Part shown: positions 1 to 7,147 of the stretch, piece after piece
Layout: each line of letters starts with the position of its first letter
Position numbering within the stretch: position 1 is the stretch's first letter
Origin: Syntrophomonas sp. UBA1376
Lineage (GTDB): Bacteria > Bacillota > Syntrophomonadia > Syntrophomonadales > Syntrophomonadaceae
NCBI GenBank assembly: GCA_002305535.1
Contig: DBRE01000121.1
Location: 1 to 25,486 of the forward strand
DNA length: 25,486 bases
Direction: 5' to 3'
The notes under the pieces: model-generated
Databases searched by the model: none
Told to the model about the DNA's origin: nothing
Seen by the model: only the letters and a program-made list of their open reading frames with translations
Program-made: the position numbers and the translations under genes

Positions 1-291
1 ATCCATCAGCTGTCCTGCTAATTGGATAGCTGCAAATATCACATAAGCCACTAAACCAATGGTAGCGCCAACCACTATCTCCATAACCAAAGCTGCTAAA
101 AAAACACCGGGGGTATCAATAGTAACAGCAGTCTTGATAGGTATTGCAAAACTAAGTGTTGCCGACAACAAGACCAACACCAATACTTTCACACGGCCTG
201 GTATTTGCCGGCTGCTGAATATAGGCGCACTCAAAAATAAACCTGATAATCGTCCCAGTAACAATAAAAATCCGTCAATCGGCAACGGCAT
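1..291 (-). CDS. fliR: Flagellar export gate protein FliR (5' part only)
   Basis: This is the N-terminal 97 codons of FliR. The reading frame is open to the left edge of the window, so the rest of the gene lies outside. FliR is an integral membrane component of the flagellar type III export gate and works with FliP and FliQ. The visible protein starts MPLPIDGFLLLLGRLSG and is very hydrophobic. It has a first membrane segment near residues 6-22, a second near 34-55 and a third near 65-90, and the early GRLSGLF-APIF pattern is typical of FliR. The ATG at 291 is preceded by AAGGTGG. It follows the fliQ stop by 15 bases, and fliP-fliQ-fliR is the universal order. The call rests on both sequence and context. 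Confidence 0.93.
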   Translation of the reverse strand, partial: MPLPIDGFLLLLGRLSGLFLSAPIFSSRQIPGRVKVLVLVLLSATLSFAIPIKTAVTIDTPGVFLAALVMEIVVGATIGLVAYVIFAAIQLAGQLMD

Positions 292-306
292 AATTACCCT
301 ACCACC

Positions 307-579
307 TTACCAGGTCACAAATTGCGGTATTGATGCATAAAGACTGGAGGTAAAACTAGTGACCACATTTAACATCCAGGGCCCAAATATAATTATTACT
401 AACATTACTACCACGATCTTAGGCACGAAAACCAGGGTCATTTCCTGCAGCTGGGTGGTAGCTTGCAGGATACTGATGAGCAACCCGGTCAACAAAGCCC
501 CCCCCAGAATGGGAGCTGACACCAGCAATATGGTGACCATAGCCTCGTTGGCTACACCCAAAACTAGATTCTCATACAT
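307..579 (-). CDS. fliQ: Flagellar export gate protein FliQ
   Basis: FliQ is a small inner-membrane subunit of the flagellar protein export gate, which assembles with FliP and FliR inside the MS ring. The 90-residue length is the family norm. There are two membrane helices, roughly residues 15-38 and 50-75. Between them lies the family-typical SILQATTQLQEMTLVFVPKI stretch, in which the ATTQ-QE-TL-F-PK pattern is diagnostic. The ATG at 579 has a GTAGGTGAG ribosome binding site that overlaps the fliP stop region; fliP ends at 590. It belongs to the fliO-fliP-fliQ-fliR block. Confidence 0.97.
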   Translation of the reverse strand: MYENLVLGVANEAMVTILLVSAPILGGALLTGLLISILQATTQLQEMTLVFVPKIVVVMLVIIIFGPWMLNVVTSFTSSLYASIPQFVTW

Positions 580-589
580 GAAATCTCAC

Positions 590-1375
590 CTACCCAAAAC
601 TTTGAATGAGAGATTGGATCACCAGATTCCAGCCATCTACCAAAACGAACAATAGTATCTTAAAAGGCAGCGATATCATCATGGGAGGAAGCATCATCAT
701 ACCCATAGACATCAATGAACTGGCTACCACCATATCAATTATCAAAAATGGCACAAAAATAATAAACCCAATCTGAAAGGCTGTCTTTAATTCACTGATA
801 ATAAAGGAAGGTATCAAGACATAATTAGGAATATCATCGAAATTACGGGGACGCTCTATCTGGGCCATTTTCACAAACAGAGCCAGATCTTTTTCACGGG
901 TCTGTTCAAACATGAATGATCTTATAGGGGCCATCCCACTTGTATAGGCAGTTTCTTGGGAGATTTCCCCTTGCAAGAGAGGTTGCACGGCTTCCCGATT
1001 CACTTCCTGCAAGGTGGGGGCCATCACGAAAAAAGTAAGAAACAAGGCCAGCCCTATCAAAATCTGATTAGGCGGCATTTGATTAGTGGCCAGGGAAGAT
1101 CTGAGAAAAGAAAGTACCACTATTATGCGCGTAAAAGAAGTAAGCAGAATTACAATGGCCGGTGCCAAAGATAAGACAGTCAAGAGAATAATCAGCTGAA
1201 GTGTGGTGGACAAGGCATCCGGATTATCCTCTCCGCCAATCTGTAGGTTAATGTTAGGAAGCTCAAAAGGCTCAGCCCAAGCTGGGCTAGCCAAGAGTCC
1301 CATCCAGAATCCAACCAACACTATGCCCAGCAAAGATAACCATTTTAGCTTATAATTTCGATTGTTTGTCAGCAT
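590..1375 (-). CDS. fliP: Flagellar export gate protein FliP
   Basis: FliP is the central subunit of the flagellar export gate. The 261-residue protein starts with a cleavable-looking signal peptide (residues 1-34, hydrophobic core 11-29, likely cut after AWA). It continues into the family core, where LLTVLSLAPAIVILLTSFTR and the MPPNQ motif are classic FliP sequences. Further membrane helices follow near residues 100-115, 195-220 and 228-250. The ATG at 1375 lies inside the 3' end of fliO, giving a 26-bp overlap in a different frame, with a GGGAGGG site upstream. This suggests translational coupling to fliO. FliP precursors usually carry a signal peptide, so nothing here is unusual. Confidence 0.98.
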   Translation of the reverse strand: MLTNNRNYKLKWLSLLGIVLVGFWMGLLASPAWAEPFELPNINLQIGGEDNPDALSTTLQLIILLTVLSLAPAIVILLTSFTRIIVVLSFLRSSLATNQMPPNQILIGLALFLTFFVMAPTLQEVNREAVQPLLQGEISQETAYTSGMAPIRSFMFEQTREKDLALFVKMAQIERPRNFDDIPNYVLIPSFIISELKTAFQIGFIIFVPFLIIDMVVASSLMSMGMMMLPPMMISLPFKILLFVLVDGWNLVIQSLIQSFG

Positions 1376-1985
1376 CGTGCGAAGGCCCTCCCATGGATGT
1401 AGAGGATATATTTTGGATTCTCTTCACCTGCTCTTCCATAAGGGTTTTAAAGTCAGTTGTCTTATTGTCCGGCAATCTACTTGGCACAGCATTTCCCCAT
1501 TTACTGCTGATGCTGTCCCACAGAGACTGCCAACCTGCTACGGGCAAATTAGCAGGTTTGCTATCCATCTCCATGCTAATTTCTTCCAACAGCTTGGGGT
1601 GAGTAACCTCGAAAAGCACTGATATATTGTGATCGGTCACCCCGACTGCAAAGACTTTTTCACCTACTTCACACAGTATAATGCCTTTATTCTGACCTAG
1701 GGTAACCTCATCAACTACATGCAGCCATGTACCTTGCATCCGTGAAGTAGCCTGACGGCTAAACAGTTTGATAATAGACCAGGCCGCCCCTACAATTAAT
1801 ACTAATACCACCAACAACTTAATAAATTCTACTACCAAGTTAGGCTTACCCGCTTCTTGCGGTTGGCTGTCCAGTTCCTGGTTAAGCTTGTCCATATCCG
1901 CAGCCAGGACAGGCAAGACGGCTAGCTGCAGCATAATAAGGGTCAGTATTATGATCAAGTTTGACTTGTTCTGAAATCTTATCAT
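1350..1985 (-). CDS. fliO: Flagellar biosynthesis protein FliO (FliZ-like)
   Basis: FliO is a poorly conserved membrane protein that helps assemble the FliP-containing export gate. The 211-residue product has a signal-like N-terminus (hydrophobic 10-28, ending in LAA). A charged linker follows, then a second membrane helix at about 51-70, and then the cytoplasmic FliO domain with the typical WLHVVDEVTLGQNKGIILCE segment at roughly 86-105. Its last part is polar and low in conservation. The position between cheY and fliP matches the B. subtilis gene called fliO or fliZ. The ATG at 1985 has a GCAGGAAATT site and lies 22 bases after cheY. Sequence similarity across this family is weak, so context carries part of the call. 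Confidence 0.92.
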   Translation of the reverse strand: MIRFQNKSNLIIILTLIMLQLAVLPVLAADMDKLNQELDSQPQEAGKPNLVVEFIKLLVVLVLIVGAAWSIIKLFSRQATSRMQGTWLHVVDEVTLGQNKGIILCEVGEKVFAVGVTDHNISVLFEVTHPKLLEEISMEMDSKPANLPVAGWQSLWDSISSKWGNAVPSRLPDNKTTDFKTLMEEQVKRIQNISSTSMGGPSHDADKQSKL

Positions 1986-2007
1986 AATTTCCTGCTTTCG
2001 CTCTCGT

Positions 2008-2370
2008 CTAATCCAGGGCTTTGCTCACGGCCTCCAGTACTCTTTCCGGCTGAAATGGTTTGACAATAAAGTCTTTGGCTCCCGCTTGAATAGCATCAAT
2101 AACCATGGCCTGTTGACCCATGGCACTGCACATTATGACTCGGGCTGCAGGGTCCTGGGATTTGATTTCTTTGACTGCCGCAATACCGTCCATTTCCGGC
2201 ATGGTGATATCCATGGTAACCAGATCAGGTTTAAGATCGCGATACTTTTCAACTGCTACTTGTCCGTTTTCGGCTTCTCCCACCACGTCGTATCCATTCT
2301 TGGTCAGAATGTCTTTGATCATCATGCGCATAAAAGCAGCATCGTCAACTATTAACACTCTCTTTCCCAT
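2008..2370 (-). CDS. cheY: Chemotaxis response regulator CheY
   Basis: This is a single-domain receiver of 120 residues. Phosphorylated CheY binds the flagellar switch proteins FliM and FliY and changes the direction of rotation. All receiver residues are in place: acidic pocket D9-D10, phospho-acceptor D54 (VTMDITMPEMDG), S82 at the conserved Ser/Thr position and K104 in the DFIVKPF motif. There is no output domain. The start MGKRVLIVDDAAFMR is standard for Firmicutes CheY. It sits directly between fliY, which encodes a predicted CheY-P phosphatase, and fliO, as in the B. subtilis fla/che operon. That favours CheY over another receiver. The ATG at 2370 follows a GGAGGG-type site 13 bases after the fliY stop. 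Confidence 0.96.
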   Translation of the reverse strand: MGKRVLIVDDAAFMRMMIKDILTKNGYDVVGEAENGQVAVEKYRDLKPDLVTMDITMPEMDGIAAVKEIKSQDPAARVIMCSAMGQQAMVIDAIQAGAKDFIVKPFQPERVLEAVSKALD

Positions 2371-2383
2371 ATTGCCCTCCTGC

Positions 2384-3547
2384 TTATTGAAGTTTGTTCA
2401 TTCGGTCACTCGGACTGATAATGGCTGTGATCCTAATACCATAGGTCTCATCTATTACTACCACTTCGCCCTTGGCGATCAATTTACCATTGACCAATAA
2501 ATCAACTGGTTCGCCAGCCATTTTATCTAATTGGATGATGGCTCCTTGGTGAAGTTCTAAAATATCATGGATAGTTTTACGAGTTTTACCAAGTTCAACG
2601 GATACATCCAGGGGAACATCCATAATAAGACCAATATTCTGAGGAGTATTATTGATGGACATTTCCTGCAGATTGGCAAACTGCACCGGTTGTACTGCAA
2701 ATTGTTGATTCTTGCGAACCGGTGACGGTTCGCTCTGATAGTAGGGCTGTTCCCAGGACTGGTTACTCACCGGTATCTCTGGTTCAGGAACAATATCAGG
2801 CGACTGCGACATGACCGGTACTTCAGGTTCTGGCTCGTGAGTATCTAACACTACCTCTGCTCCAGATTCTTCAGTACTGCTCCCCATCAGTAAGGCCATC
2901 ATGCCTTGCACCGCTTCAACGGGGATGATCTGCATTATTTCACTATTAACCAGGTCTTCTATTTCCATCTTGAACTTTATAGCCACCAGTTCATCATATT
3001 CACTGGCAAAATCCAAGCTGTTCTTGCCCAGATCTACCAGAGTAAGAGACGGAGGTGAAATATCTATACGTCGATTGAACATAGAAGACAAGCTGGTGGT
3101 GGATGATCCCATCATCTGATTCATGGCTTCGCTGACCGCACTCATGTCTATCTCTGATAGGGTGGATTGGTCGATAAGTCCCTGGCCCCCCATCATTAAA
3201 TCCGACATTATCACGGCATCAGACTCCTTGACAATCAAGATATTGGAGCCTTGCAGTCCCTGAGTATAGTTGACTTCTACCACTACATAAGGCAATGGGT
3301 AATCAGCACGCAACTGTTCAGGGGTAGTAATGCTTACCTTGGGCGTAGTGATGGAAACTTTCTTTTTCAACAGTGTCGACAAGGTGGTAGCAGACGTTCC
3401 CATGGTAATGTTACCGATCTCGCCTAGGGCATCCTCTTCAAAATCGGTTATGGTAAATGATTTCGTTGTTTCAGTTGTTTCCGCCTCTGGGCTGTCTCCT
3501 TTTAATAAAGCATCAATCTCTTCCTGAGATAAAATGCCATCACTCAT
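2384..3547 (-). CDS. fliY: Flagellar switch protein / CheY-P phosphatase FliY
   Basis: FliY is the Gram-positive form of FliN and combines three parts. Residues 1-15 (ILSQEEIDALL) form a FliM-like peptide that binds CheY-P. A CheC-like domain follows with two phosphatase centres of the pattern (D/S)-x3-E-x2-N-x22-P. Centre one is D39, E43, N46 and P69; centre two is S136, E140, N143 and P166. I counted both and both are complete, so it is predicted to dephosphorylate CheY-P at the motor. A Pro/Glu/Ser-rich linker (about 228-290) leads to the C-terminal SpoA/FliN domain (about 305-380, with DVPLDVSVELGKTRKTIHDIL). The start overlaps the fliM stop by 8 bp, with GGAGG nine bases before the ATG. 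No separate fliN is present here, as expected. Confidence 0.96.
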   Translation of the reverse strand: MSDGILSQEEIDALLKGDSPEAETTETTKSFTITDFEEDALGEIGNITMGTSATTLSTLLKKKVSITTPKVSITTPEQLRADYPLPYVVVEVNYTQGLQGSNILIVKESDAVIMSDLMMGGQGLIDQSTLSEIDMSAVSEAMNQMMGSSTTSLSSMFNRRIDISPPSLTLVDLGKNSLDFASEYDELVAIKFKMEIEDLVNSEIMQIIPVEAVQGMMALLMGSSTEESGAEVVLDTHEPEPEVPVMSQSPDIVPEPEIPVSNQSWEQPYYQSEPSPVRKNQQFAVQPVQFANLQEMSINNTPQNIGLIMDVPLDVSVELGKTRKTIHDILELHQGAIIQLDKMAGEPVDLLVNGKLIAKGEVVVIDETYGIRITAIISPSDRMNKLQ

Positions 3548-4532
3548 CTTGGTTTCCCTCCTTTATAACCTGAGATATTTGCAGGGAAATCTTGTTGCCC
3601 CAAATACCAGGTTTACCACGAAATTTGGTAGTCTGGCCGATGGCCACTTCCAATTCCTCATGAATACTTCGTTCCAAGGGAACTACATCTCCCACCGACA
3701 GATCCAGCAGGTCTCTGACGGTGATAGTTGTTTTCCCTAGGATAACCTTAACGGGTATCTCAGTTTTTTGAAGTCGGTCTTTTATAACAGCAATACTTTC
3801 TTCATCACTCTTGGAGCTAGAAGCTGAATAGTAGAAATGTACACTCAGTTTATCCATAATTGGTTCTAGAACCAAAAATGGAATACAGATATTTATCATA
3901 CCTATCAAATCACCCATTTGGGTTTCCAGCGAGATTATAATCATAATTTCACTGGGAGATACCAACTGAGTAAACTGCGGGTTAGTCTCAATCCGATCCA
4001 GCGACGGCTCTAGTTCAATGATGCTCCCCCACGGCTCAGACAGGTAATTCAGCATTTTCTGACCCATACGCTCCATGACTGTCTGTTCGATTTCCGTCAA
4101 GCCGCGCACCTTATTAAGGGTATCACCCGGCCCCCCCAGCAATCGATCCAAAAAGGCGAATCCAATACTGGGGTTGATTTCCATAATGGCACTGCCTTCC
4201 AAGGGATAGAGCGAAAAAATATTTAATATAGTTGGGTTGGGAATAGAGCGAATAAACTCTTCATAGGTCAACTGCTCTACGGAGATAATATCCATCTGAA
4301 TGGGTGCTCTCAATTGCGCCGACAAGTAAGTTCCCAACGACCGTGTGTAGTTTTCAAAAATCACATGCAAGGTGTGTATCTGATCTTTTGAAAACTTGTT
4401 GGGTCTGCGAAAATCGTAAACCTTTACTTTTTTCTTGGTCTGTTCTTGTTTTAACTCATTGGCGTCAATTGATCCGCTGCTTAATGCAGATAACAATGAA
4501 TCTATTTCCGACTGAGACAGGACTTCACTCAC
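3540..4532 (-). CDS. fliM: Flagellar motor switch protein FliM
   Basis: FliM forms the cytoplasmic C ring with FliG and FliY and receives CheY-P. The 330-residue protein begins MSEVLSQSEIDSLLSAL, where residues 9-14 are the CheY-P-binding EIDSLL peptide. The KVYDFRRPNKFSKDQI motif follows, which is a FliM hallmark, then the CheC-like middle domain, including a GGPG motif in LLGGPGD near residue 133. A C-terminal SpoA domain (about 255-325) ends the protein. The start is GTG at 4532 behind a strong AAGGGGGGAG site. It lies 34 bases after fliL, and its 3' end overlaps fliY by 8 bp. Confidence 0.98.
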   Translation of the reverse strand: MSEVLSQSEIDSLLSALSSGSIDANELKQEQTKKKVKVYDFRRPNKFSKDQIHTLHVIFENYTRSLGTYLSAQLRAPIQMDIISVEQLTYEEFIRSIPNPTILNIFSLYPLEGSAIMEINPSIGFAFLDRLLGGPGDTLNKVRGLTEIEQTVMERMGQKMLNYLSEPWGSIIELEPSLDRIETNPQFTQLVSPSEIMIIISLETQMGDLIGMINICIPFLVLEPIMDKLSVHFYYSASSSKSDEESIAVIKDRLQKTEIPVKVILGKTTITVRDLLDLSVGDVVPLERSIHEELEVAIGQTTKFRGKPGIWGNKISLQISQVIKEGNQDE

Positions 4533-4566
4533 GTTTCTCCCCCCTTGTCACTCTGCAAAATAAGGG

Positions 4567-5040
4567 CTACTGCATAATAAAACTGGTAAAATAAACATTC
4601 TGGATAATTTTAGAACCAATTTTTTTATTCAGTTCGTTCTTTATCTCGGCCTTCAAGTTGTCGCGATTGCGTACATCGAGGTCGGCCACCGTTTTCGAGG
4701 ACATAATGCTCAAAATAGTGTCTTTTATAATAGGCATGGCTTCATTAATTATTTCCTGATTCTTTTTGTCTTCTTTAGAGACTTCGACATATACTTCCAC
4801 TCTTAAGAAGCGACTGCCAGCCACATCATTCACATTAGTAGTGAATTCGCCAATAGATACCAGATTTCCTGTAGCCGTTTCTGCTTTTTCCGACTCTTTT
4901 TCTGGCAGCAGGGGAGCCATCATACTGCTTATGAAAAAGTAGGTGCCTGCCATAGCCACCAGGAAAAAAACCAGTCCGATAACAATGATTCTTAGATCAG
5001 ATTTCTTAGTTGTCACTTCTGCGGGCTTTTCTTCCGACAA
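4567..5040 (-). CDS. fliL: Flagellar basal body-associated protein FliL
   Basis: FliL is a single-pass inner-membrane protein that surrounds and supports the stator units of the motor. The 157-residue product has a short cytoplasmic N-terminus and one membrane helix (about 17-38). A periplasm- or outside-facing domain follows, with the family pattern NLVSIGEFTTNVND (about 64-77), the RFLRVEVYVEVS strand and a C-terminal helix rich in Lys/Glu that ends VYFTSFIMQ. Length and order are typical. It lies between flbD and fliM, as in many clostridia and bacilli. The ATG at 5040 is preceded by GGAGGGATGCAGGTTGTC, so the ribosome binding site is good although the spacing is slightly long. Confidence 0.95.
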   Translation of the reverse strand: MSEEKPAEVTTKKSDLRIIVIGLVFFLVAMAGTYFFISSMMAPLLPEKESEKAETATGNLVSIGEFTTNVNDVAGSRFLRVEVYVEVSKEDKKNQEIINEAMPIIKDTILSIMSSKTVADLDVRNRDNLKAEIKNELNKKIGSKIIQNVYFTSFIMQ

Positions 5041-5060
5041 CCTGCATCCCTCCTGGACTT

Positions 5061-5255
5061 CTATTTCTTGAGCCTGGTCTCGATCAGCTTACGAAAAGCG
5101 ATGACCTGCTCACGGATCTGCCGGGTTGACTCTTTGACCACGATCTTTTTGCCCGTGGTCAAAGTAACCACCGTATCGGGTGTTTCCTCCAGCATTTCCA
5201 GCATATCAACATTGACCATAATCTTGTCGCCATTTAGACGGGTCAAATAGATCAA
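5061..5255 (-). CDS. flbD: Flagellar protein FlbD (SwrD-like)
   Basis: This 64-residue protein has the FlbD family pattern: MIYLTRLNGDKIMVNVDMLE, then a predicted amphipathic segment ending in TLTTGKKIVVKES. The homologue in B. subtilis, called SwrD, increases flagellar motor power. That is known from the family, not from this sequence. The start is TTG at 5255, preceded by GAGGTGAAAC at good spacing. It lies just after flgE and before fliL, the usual place for this gene. An 11-bp RNA hairpin sits five bases upstream of its ribosome binding site and may influence its translation or mRNA stability. Confidence 0.93.
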   Translation of the reverse strand: MIYLTRLNGDKIMVNVDMLEMLEETPDTVVTLTTGKKIVVKESTRQIREQVIAFRKLIETRLKK

Positions 5256-5271
5256 AGTTTCACCTCATTGC

Positions 5272-5297
5272 CTTCCCGGGGAAAAATCCCCGGGAAG
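5272..5297 (-). other. Strong 11-bp RNA hairpin between flgE and flbD
   Basis: A perfect inverted repeat (CTTCCCGGGGA paired with TCCCCGGGAAG) has a 4-base loop that reads TTTT in the mRNA sense. It is GC-rich and starts 9 bases after the flgE stop codon. No U-run follows on the minus strand (GGCAATGAGG) and none on the plus strand, so it does not look like a classical intrinsic terminator. More likely it is an mRNA stabilising or processing element, or a partial attenuator, at the 3' end of flgE. This role is an inference. Confidence 0.75.
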
Positions 5298-5306
5298 AAT
5301 AATTTA

Positions 5307-6686
5307 CTAGCGTTTCAGATTAACCAGTTCTTGCAGCATCTCATCGGAAGTAGTAATGATACGCGAGTTGGCTTGAAAGCCCCTCTGGGTAACAATCATA
5401 TCAGTAAATTCCTCCGACAGATCAACATTGGACATCTCCAAACTGCTGGGCAGTACCGCCCCCATGCCTTCGTCTCCAGGCGCACCAATCAGGGGATCAC
5501 CCGAGTTGTTGGAGACCTGGAACAGGCTGTTGCCCACTTGCATAAGCCCCGAAGGGTTCTGGAAATTGGCCAGCGCTACTCGGGCCAGATTCTTGGTAGT
5601 CCCATTGTCATAAACCCCTTGAATAGTGCCATCCTGGCCAATGGTGAAACTGGTCAGACTGCCCATGGTATAACCGTCTTGGAACTCGGCCCAGGCGGTT
5701 GACTTGGACTCCCACTGGGTCAGTCGGGAAAAGTCAATGGTAAAATCTATAGGATCAGTATCGTACTCATCCCGGTTTATCACCAGATTGATGTTAGGGG
5801 TACCGTCGAAATAACCGTTGGGATCGAAATGGATTATGTCATCGCTAAGTCGTACAGTATCGCCGGAAATGTCATTGGGATTAGCTGAATCATAGGCAGC
5901 CAGTGTTCCGCTAAATTCAGGGTCTAAGGATATATCGCAGAACCATTTAATATCATCTAACTCCCCACCGGTTTCACCAGTATAGGCTTTAAAATAGCGG
6001 AAATAAACAGTCTGTTTGTTGCCCAATGCATCATAGACATCCTTGGAGGTGATTACCGCTTCCCCACCAACCGGTGAATGAGTGTCGGGCTCAAAGGGAA
6101 TCGGATCATCGGGATCAGCAGCGGCTAGGGCATAGTTGACTCCGATATTTGAATTAAGATTGCCAATAAAGCGCATCTGAGTAGTAGCATTGGGAGGCAC
6201 TGATTTCAGAGCGGAGATATCAATAGCCTGACATTCTTTCACGGTATCAATAATACCATCTTTATCAGCCATCCAGCCCATGACCCGATAGCCGTTGGAG
6301 GTATTGACGAAGTTGCCCCATTCGTCAAAATCAAAATTACCAGCCCGACTGTAGAATGTTTCTCCGGCACTTTCTACCACAAAGTAGCCGTTACCGTCAA
6401 TAGCTAAATCAGTAGTTTTATTGGTATAGGTAGTGGTGGAGGGAGTATGAATCTGGTCGACACTGCTTAAGGTCATACCCAATCCGATAGCCATAGGGTT
6501 GGTTCCTCCTCGGTCACCAGTAGCCCGCGAGGCACCTTGTAAGCTTTGATAAAGTGAGTCTTTGAACACCACCCGGCTTTTCTTGAACCCGGTGGTATTT
6601 ACATTGGCGATGTTATTACCGATTACATCCATTCTGGTTTGATGGTTCTTCAGCCCGGATACGGCTGAATACATGGAACGCATCAT
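5307..6686 (-). CDS. flgE: Flagellar hook protein FlgE
   Basis: FlgE polymerises into the flexible hook between rod and filament. The 459-residue protein begins MMRSMYSAVSGLKNHQTRMD, then VIGNNIANVNTTGFKKSRV, the conserved N-terminal rod/hook signature. It ends with the matching C-terminal signature NVDLSEEFTDMIVTQRGFQA and then NSRIITTSDEMLQELVNL. The central D1/D2-like region is acidic and variable. An upstream in-frame methionine would add 15 residues, but I chose the ATG at 6686 because AAAGGAGG lies nine bases before it and the family starts at this point. The gene is bracketed by RNA hairpins (6721-6770 and 5272-5297), unlike its tightly overlapping neighbours. The hook needs over a hundred copies, so a separate expression level would make sense, but that is inference. 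Confidence 0.97.
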   Translation of the reverse strand: MMRSMYSAVSGLKNHQTRMDVIGNNIANVNTTGFKKSRVVFKDSLYQSLQGASRATGDRGGTNPMAIGLGMTLSSVDQIHTPSTTTYTNKTTDLAIDGNGYFVVESAGETFYSRAGNFDFDEWGNFVNTSNGYRVMGWMADKDGIIDTVKECQAIDISALKSVPPNATTQMRFIGNLNSNIGVNYALAAADPDDPIPFEPDTHSPVGGEAVITSKDVYDALGNKQTVYFRYFKAYTGETGGELDDIKWFCDISLDPEFSGTLAAYDSANPNDISGDTVRLSDDIIHFDPNGYFDGTPNINLVINRDEYDTDPIDFTIDFSRLTQWESKSTAWAEFQDGYTMGSLTSFTIGQDGTIQGVYDNGTTKNLARVALANFQNPSGLMQVGNSLFQVSNNSGDPLIGAPGDEGMGAVLPSSLEMSNVDLSEEFTDMIVTQRGFQANSRIITTSDEMLQELVNLKR

Positions 6687-6720
6687 AAGCGTTAACCTCC
6701 TTTGATTTTTCAAGCAGTTG

Positions 6721-6770
6721 GAATGCTTCAATCATTCAGCATTCAGGGCTTCCTCAAAGAGGTCCAGCCC
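6721..6770 (-). other. Pair of RNA hairpins upstream of flgE
   Basis: Two inverted repeats lie in the gap before flgE. The first in the transcript (6746-6770) pairs GGGCT with AGCCC, with an inner CCTC/GAGG stem and a 3-base loop; it overlaps the stop codon of the upstream gene. The second (6721-6744) is a 7-bp stem, GAATGCT with AGCATTC, and a 10-base loop. Neither has a following U-run. Both lie upstream of the flgE ribosome binding site, which stays free. They could mark an mRNA processing point or shield the flgE message; the function is not shown by the sequence. Confidence 0.55.
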
Positions 6771-7147
6771 TAGATTATAACAGCGCTATCAATATTGGTG
6801 AAAACGTTTTCCCTTAAGTTAGCACCGTCCACCGCTGTTATCACGGTATTGTTCTTAACACTGACTACCAGAGCCAGTTCTCCCATTAAGACCAGTGATT
6901 CGCGCGCCCCTTTGGCTCGGGCTCGGCCCACTGCCTCCTGCAGTTGTTTCATCTCCAATTCCCCCAGATTGATATGCCGGGATTTGAGACGTTCCTGAGC
7001 ATGCTGGGAAAACTTCAGTTCTCCGGCGATTTTCTTCTCCAGTACTTCCTTAAAAGCACCGGCAGATGTCGCTGTTTTCTTGGTATCGACCTTCCCCACA
7101 TTAGTGGGAGGGATCGTTGTCTGGGGAAAATAAATCCGGTTATCCAT
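6770..7147 (-). CDS. Flagellar operon protein, TIGR02530-like
   Basis: This 125-residue protein sits between flgD and flgE. Its core reads KFSQHAQERLKSRHINL, followed by LEMKQLQEAVGRARAKGARE, then a short beta-rich end with ALVVSVKNNTVITAVDG. This is the pattern of a small family found only in flagellar operons of Firmicutes and relatives (I recognise it as TIGR02530, from memory). Its exact role is not established. A link to hook assembly is inferred from position next to the hook cap and hook genes. The start ATG at 7147 overlaps the flgD stop by 8 bp. A slightly longer start at 7156 is possible but deeper inside flgD. Confidence 0.88.
   Translation of the reverse strand: MDNRIYFPQTTIPPTNVGKVDTKKTATSAGAFKEVLEKKIAGELKFSQHAQERLKSRHINLGELEMKQLQEAVGRARAKGARESLVLMGELALVVSVKNNTVITAVDGANLRENVFTNIDSAVII

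Noticed and set aside
3335..3360. Tandem repeat KVSITTP-KVSITTP in FliY that looked like a recent internal duplication.
   Set aside because: The codons differ at about a third of positions, and the region aligns without a gap to my memory of B. subtilis FliY (ITTP followed by another TVT-like strand), so it is not an insertion.
5272..5297. Hairpin after flgE as an intrinsic terminator.
   Set aside because: No U-run follows on either strand, and the essential motor genes continue downstream without another promoter that I can see.
5268..5702. Long plus-strand open frame opposite flgE, and many similar frames opposite other genes.
   Set aside because: They are shadows of the minus-strand genes, lack ribosome binding sites and show no protein-like patterns.
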